Positions 15,151 to 18,653 of a stretch of 18,653 nt of DNA are shown in pieces. Every line of letters begins with the position of its first letter. Position 1 is the first letter of the stretch. Made by a program: the position numbers and the translations under genes. The notes beneath the pieces were generated by a model. It was not told the origin of the DNA and ran no database searches. It worked only from the letters and a program-made list of their open reading frames with translations. The DNA comes from Candidatus Aminicenantes bacterium UBA2190 (GTDB lineage: Bacteria; Acidobacteriota; Aminicenantia; UBA2199): contig DCVK01000019.1 in NCBI GenBank assembly GCA_002335385.1, positions 1 to 18,653 on the forward strand, given 5' to 3'.

Positions 15151-16748
15151 GACGAAGGCTGCCCTGGCTGCTGCTGCTCCTGATGCTGCCGGCTTCCCTC
15201 TGGTACCTCCATGAACGCCCTGCCGTCCCCGAGCACGTTTTCCTGATCACCCTGGACACCACCAGGGCCGACGCCGTCGATTACGGAACTACGGGGAATC
15301 GGCGCACCCCGAACCTGGCCGCCCTGGCGGCGGCGGGAGTGCGCTTCGACAACGCCTACAGCGTCATCCCCATCACCACTCCCAGCCACGCCGCCATGTT
15401 CTATTCCCTGCCGCCGCACGTGTTCAAGATCTATAACAACGGGCAGGAGCGCGCCGTTCCCTACCCGGCCCTGGCCGAGATCATGAAGCGCAACGGCTAC
15501 GCCACCGGCGCCGTCATCTCCCTGGCCGTTCTCAAACGCGATTTCGGATTGGCCAGGGGTTTCGACCGCTACCTGGAGAACTTCAAGCCCGGCCTGTGGT
15601 ACAAGACCGCCGCCGAAGTCAACCGCGACGCCTTCGCCCTGATCGACAGGATGAAAGGCGGTCGATCGTTCATCTGGATCCACTACTCCGACCCCCACGA
15701 ACCCTATTTCCCGCCGGGAGACGGGGAACTCTTCAACGTTTTCCTCAACGGCGAGCTCCTATACAGCGGTCCGAGCATCGAGCAGCCGGTGCTGCGCCTG
15801 CCGCTCACCCTGGAGCCGGGCTTGAACACCGTCCGCCTGGAAACAGAGGCGCCCTCGAGCCTGGACGCCGGCGCGTTCACCGGCGTCTCCTTCTCTGACC
15901 TTCACGTCGCGGCGCTGGAGCCTGGCGCGGCCATCGACCTGGTCCGCTCATCCGACCTGCTGAAGCGCAGCGAACGCTACGGTCTGGTCACGCTCAACAC
16001 CGTCGCGCCCCGCTCCAGCCTGGCCCTGACCAACCACGGCAGCAAGGCCTGCCGCGCCGAGCTGGCCTTCAAGTACCAGCTCAAGATCAGCGATGAAGCC
16101 AAGCGCCGGGGCTACGAGCGGGAAGTGCGCTACCTGGATGCGCAGCTGGGCCGGCTGCTGGACCACTTGCGGCGCGCGGGGATCTACGACCGCTCCGCGT
16201 TCCTGGTCATGGGCGACCACGGCGAGGGCCTGGGCGAAAACGACTCGCATTTCGGCCACATCCATTACCTGAACAAGGTCTATACGCACGTGCCTTTCAT
16301 CCTCAGCGGCCGGGGCGTCCGCGCCCGGGGAGCCCGCCGCGAACTGGCCTCCAATCTCAGCGTCGCCCCCACGCTGCTCTCCCTGGTCGGCGCCAAAAAA
16401 GCCCAACACATGCAAGGCAGCGACGCCCTGGGCGCCGCCGCCGAGCCCAAGCTGTTTTTGGAAACGTACTCGCCCGAGGCCTATTTCGACGCCTTCTCGG
16501 TGGTCCATTTCCCCTGGCAGGTCGTTTTCCACCCCGGGCGGACGGAACGCAACCTGGAGTTCTTCAACCTGGAAAAGGACCGCTTCGGCACGATCGACCT
16601 GCAGGCCGGCGCCGACCCTTCGGGAAAGCGCTCGGAGATGGTGAACTCGGTGCTGCGCATCTCGCGCATCATCACCGCCAACAAGCGCAAGCAGGAATCG
16701 CTGAACCAAAAGACGATGGATACGCTGAAATCACTGGGGTACCTATGA
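15147..16748 (+). CDS. Membrane-anchored sulfatase-like protein of the alkaline phosphatase superfamily
   Basis: This 533-residue protein has an N-terminal signal/anchor (MRRR, then hydrophobic 6-20), so the catalytic part is outside the cytoplasm. LITLDTTRADAVDYG supplies metal ligand Asp37; the nucleophile region is VIPITTPSHAAMF; and VMGDHGEGLGENDSHFGH supplies Asp357, His358 and downstream histidines. In true sulfatases a Cys or Ser (C/S-x-P-S-R) is converted to formylglycine. Here the position is Thr77 (Thr-Thr-Pro-Ser-His), as in phosphotransferase-type members, so it is probably not a formylglycine sulfatase. Residues about 192-320 are an all-beta insertion between the HYSDPHEPYFPP segment and the YEREVRYLD helix. 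It ends LKSLGYL, seen at the end of related proteins. It overlaps the HIT and hisS genes by four bases at both ends. Substrate unknown. Confidence 0.87.
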   Translation: MRRRLPWLLLLLMLPASLWYLHERPAVPEHVFLITLDTTRADAVDYGTTGNRRTPNLAALAAAGVRFDNAYSVIPITTPSHAAMFYSLPPHVFKIYNNGQERAVPYPALAEIMKRNGYATGAVISLAVLKRDFGLARGFDRYLENFKPGLWYKTAAEVNRDAFALIDRMKGGRSFIWIHYSDPHEPYFPPGDGELFNVFLNGELLYSGPSIEQPVLRLPLTLEPGLNTVRLETEAPSSLDAGAFTGVSFSDLHVAALEPGAAIDLVRSSDLLKRSERYGLVTLNTVAPRSSLALTNHGSKACRAELAFKYQLKISDEAKRRGYEREVRYLDAQLGRLLDHLRRAGIYDRSAFLVMGDHGEGLGENDSHFGHIHYLNKVYTHVPFILSGRGVRARGARRELASNLSVAPTLLSLVGAKKAQHMQGSDALGAAAEPKLFLETYSPEAYFDAFSVVHFPWQVVFHPGRTERNLEFFNLEKDRFGTIDLQAGADPSGKRSEMVNSVLRISRIITANKRKQESLNQKTMDTLKSLGYL

Positions 16749-17995
16749 ACGACATCAAGGCGCCGAAAGGCACGCGCGACATCTTCGCGCCCGAGGTTCA
16801 CAAGTGGCAGTACCTGGAGGGCGCCATCCGCGCCTACTACGGGAAATTCCTCTACCAGGAGATCCGCACCCCGATCTTCGAGCACAGTGAGCTGTTCAGC
16901 CGCGGCATCGGCAGCGAGACCGAGGTGGTGCAGAAGGAGATGTACACCTTCAAGGACAAGGCCGACCGCAGCCTGACGCTGCGGCCGGAGAATACCGCTG
17001 CCGTGGTGCGCGCGGCGATCGAGAACAATCTTTTCGAGACCCTGGCCCCGCTGCGCTTCTACTACATCGGCCCCATGTTCCGCTACGACAAGCCGCAGAA
17101 AGGGCGCTACCGCCAGTTCCAGCAGTTCGGCATCGAGGTTTTCGCCGACGACTCGCCTCAGGTCGACGCCGAGGTGATCTTCGCCGCCGTCGACTTCCTC
17201 AAGAAGCTCGGCATCGAAAAGGTGCAGCTGGAGCTGAACTCGGTGGGCTGTCCGAACTGCCGGCCCGCCTACCTGCAGGTGCTGCGCCGGGCGGCGCAGG
17301 CGGAAGCGCAGCGGCTCTGCGAGGACTGCCGGCGCAAGCTCGACGGCAATCCGCTGCGCATCTTCGACTGCAAGCAGCACGCCTGCGCCGAGATATCCCG
17401 GAGCTTCCCGGTAATCGGCGACCACCTGTGCGCCGAGTGCCGCGACCACTTCGCGGCGGTGCGCGAGGCGCTGAGCTGGATGAACGTCCCCTTCCAGCTG
17501 AATCCCCGTTTGGTGCGCGGCCTGGATTATTACACCAAGACCGCCTTCGAGGTCACCTCGGGGCAGCTCGGCGCCCAGAACGCCCTGCTGGGCGGCGGCC
17601 GTTACGACAGCCTGATCCGCGAGCTGGGCGGCCCGGACACGGCCGCCGTCGGCTTCGCCGCCGGCATGGAGCGCATCATCCTGCACCTGGAGCAGCTGGA
17701 GGCCCCCTGGCCCAAGGTCCTGTTCATCGCCTACAGCGACCCCAAGTGGCTGGCCCACGCCGTGCAGCTGGCCCAGGTCCTGCGCGAGGAGGGCTACCCG
17801 GTCTACCTCGACTTCCAGGGCAGGAACCTCAAGAAGCAGTTCAAGAAGGCCGACCGTGTCGCCGCCGCCTTTACGCTGGTGCTGGCCGAGGACGAGATCC
17901 GCAGCGGCACGGTGTCGGTCAAGAACATGGCCAGCCAGGAGCAGGTAAAAATCCCCCTCAAGGAACTGAACGCATGGCTGAAGAAAAACTACTGA
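16745..17995 (+). CDS. hisS: Histidyl-tRNA synthetase
   Basis: HisRS charges tRNA-His in the cytoplasm. The 416-residue class II enzyme is typical in length. It has GTRDIFAPE near the N-terminus and motif 2 with LTLRPENTAAVVRA and RFYYIGPMFRYDKPQKGR. The histidine-specific segment LVRGLDYYTKTAFEV has Arg258, followed by GGGRYDSLIRELGG, motif 3 GFAAGMERIILHL and a C-terminal anticodon-binding domain from about 323. The insertion domain has cysteine pairs (GCPNC 169/172, LCEDC 192/195, DCK 209, LCAEC 229/232), a common pattern in the longer-insertion bacterial form. The ATG is the fourth-base overlap (ATGA) with the upstream stop. aspS starts 22 bases before the hisS stop. Confidence 0.98.
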   Translation: MNDIKAPKGTRDIFAPEVHKWQYLEGAIRAYYGKFLYQEIRTPIFEHSELFSRGIGSETEVVQKEMYTFKDKADRSLTLRPENTAAVVRAAIENNLFETLAPLRFYYIGPMFRYDKPQKGRYRQFQQFGIEVFADDSPQVDAEVIFAAVDFLKKLGIEKVQLELNSVGCPNCRPAYLQVLRRAAQAEAQRLCEDCRRKLDGNPLRIFDCKQHACAEISRSFPVIGDHLCAECRDHFAAVREALSWMNVPFQLNPRLVRGLDYYTKTAFEVTSGQLGAQNALLGGGRYDSLIRELGGPDTAAVGFAAGMERIILHLEQLEAPWPKVLFIAYSDPKWLAHAVQLAQVLREEGYPVYLDFQGRNLKKQFKKADRVAAAFTLVLAEDEIRSGTVSVKNMASQEQVKIPLKELNAWLKKNY

Positions 17996-18653
17996 AGCGC
18001 GGGCTCTACTGCGGCGAGCTGCGCGAGCAGCACAGCGGCGAACGCCTCACCGTCTACGGCTGGGTGAACAGCATGCGCCTGCTGGGCGGGCTGACCTTCA
18101 TCGACCTGCGCGACCGCGAGGGGCTGCTGCAGGTCGTGGTCAACGAGACCTTCGCCGCACCCGGACTGCTCAAGGAGATCGGCAAAGAGACGGTCCTGGC
18201 CGTGAGCGGCAGGGTAGTGAAGCGCACCAAGCCCAATCCCGACCTGCCCAGCGGCCAGGTGGAGCTCATCGCCGAAGGCATCGACATCCTGGCCGCGTCG
18301 CTGGTGCCACCCTTCGTCCCCGAGGGCCGCGGCGGCGTCTCCGAGGAACTGCGCTTCAAGCACCGCTATATCGACCTGCGCAACCTGGGCATGCAGCGCA
18401 ACTTCAAGCTGCGCTCCCAAGTCAACCTGCTGGTGCGCAACTTCCTCGACCGCGAAGGCTTCCTGGACATCGAGACGCCCATGCTGAGCAACGCCACTCC
18501 CGAGGGGGCGCGCGACTATCTCGTTCCGTCCAGGATCTACAAGGGGAAGTTCTTCGCCCTGCCGCAGTCGCCGCAGCAGTTCAAGCAACTGCTGATGGTC
18601 TCGGGCTTCGAGCGCTATTTCCAGATCACGCGCTGCTTCCGCGACGAGGACCT
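17974..18653 (+). CDS. aspS: Aspartyl-tRNA synthetase, N-terminal part (runs off window end)
   Basis: AspRS charges tRNA-Asp, and in many bacteria without AsnRS also tRNA-Asn. The visible 226 residues have the N-terminal anticodon-binding OB fold (about 1-108: GERLTVYGWVNSMRLLGGLTFIDLRDREG and LLQVVV). RYIDLRNLGMQRNFKLRS and the class II motif 1 (FLDIETPMLSNATPEGARDYLVPSR) follow, then FFALPQSPQQFKQLLMVSGFERYFQ and the beginning of motif 2 (CFRDED). The ATG at 17974 is inside hisS; AAGGA precedes it by eight bases. The hisS-aspS order is common. Whether the enzyme is discriminating cannot be decided because the key residues in the catalytic insertion are outside the window. Confidence 0.97.
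   Translation, partial: MAEEKLLKRGLYCGELREQHSGERLTVYGWVNSMRLLGGLTFIDLRDREGLLQVVVNETFAAPGLLKEIGKETVLAVSGRVVKRTKPNPDLPSGQVELIAEGIDILAASLVPPFVPEGRGGVSEELRFKHRYIDLRNLGMQRNFKLRSQVNLLVRNFLDREGFLDIETPMLSNATPEGARDYLVPSRIYKGKFFALPQSPQQFKQLLMVSGFERYFQITRCFRDED

Overview
The window is a GC-rich bacterial chromosomal segment, densely packed with housekeeping genes. It carries no insertion sequence, integrase, phage gene or CRISPR array. A secreted beta-barrel candidate ending in phenylalanine and a signal-peptide-bearing cell-surface candidate suggest a diderm (outer-membrane) bacterium. The gene repertoire and the alkaline-phosphatase-superfamily protein ending in LKSLGYL resemble Acidobacteriota/Aminicenantes or deltaproteobacteria-like lineages. 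That placement is an inference with modest confidence, because no 16S or other marker comparison could be run.

Layout, left to right. (1) Plus strand 3-3192: the C-terminal part of secA, then guaB (ATGA overlap), then a small exported beta-barrel-like protein, read as one operon. (2) Plus strand 3240-4511: a promoter, a small MerR-type regulator, a tRNA-Pro(GGG) wedged 6 bases behind its stop codon, and surE. (3) Minus strand 4535-5729: a predicted exported protein of unknown function followed by a DUF2007-like small protein, with a perfect hairpin between them that covers the second gene's ribosome-binding site. (4) Minus strand 5750-7792: dnaK with a strong promoter and a terminator-like hairpin. 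(5) Minus strand 7903-9730: a 587-residue fusion of a spermidine synthase with two tandem S-adenosylmethionine-decarboxylase-like (SpeD-like) domains, under its own promoter. (6) Minus strand 9835-11911: a long-form urocanate hydratase. (7) Plus strand 12024-18653: ispH, rpsA, a HIT-family protein, an alkaline-phosphatase-superfamily sulfatase-like protein, hisS and aspS (cut by the window end), tightly packed or overlapping and probably one operon. It starts from a near-consensus promoter that leaves ispH almost leaderless.

How the genes fit together. The plus-strand operons serve protein export, guanine nucleotide synthesis, isoprenoid synthesis (last step of the MEP pathway), translation (ribosomal protein S1, HisRS, AspRS, tRNA-Pro) and nucleotide housekeeping (SurE, HIT). 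The minus-strand block holds protein folding (DnaK), polyamine metabolism (the SpeE fusion) and histidine breakdown (HutU).

The most unusual object is the SpeE/SpeD-like/SpeD-like triple fusion at 7903-9666. Its first SpeD-like unit keeps the processing serine and the catalytic-cysteine position but lacks the donor histidine. Its second keeps only a serine. It could be a bifunctional polyamine enzyme with a repurposed decarboxylase, or a synthase carrying a regulatory pseudo-decarboxylase pair. Secondary points are an inserted all-beta region and a threonine at the nucleophile position in the sulfatase-like protein, the RBS-covering hairpin at 4763-4786, and the mRNA-embedded tRNA. No stretch longer than about 200 bases lacks a gene. 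The longest are 11863-12065 (two divergent promoters) and 7732-7902 (AT-rich dnaK control region).
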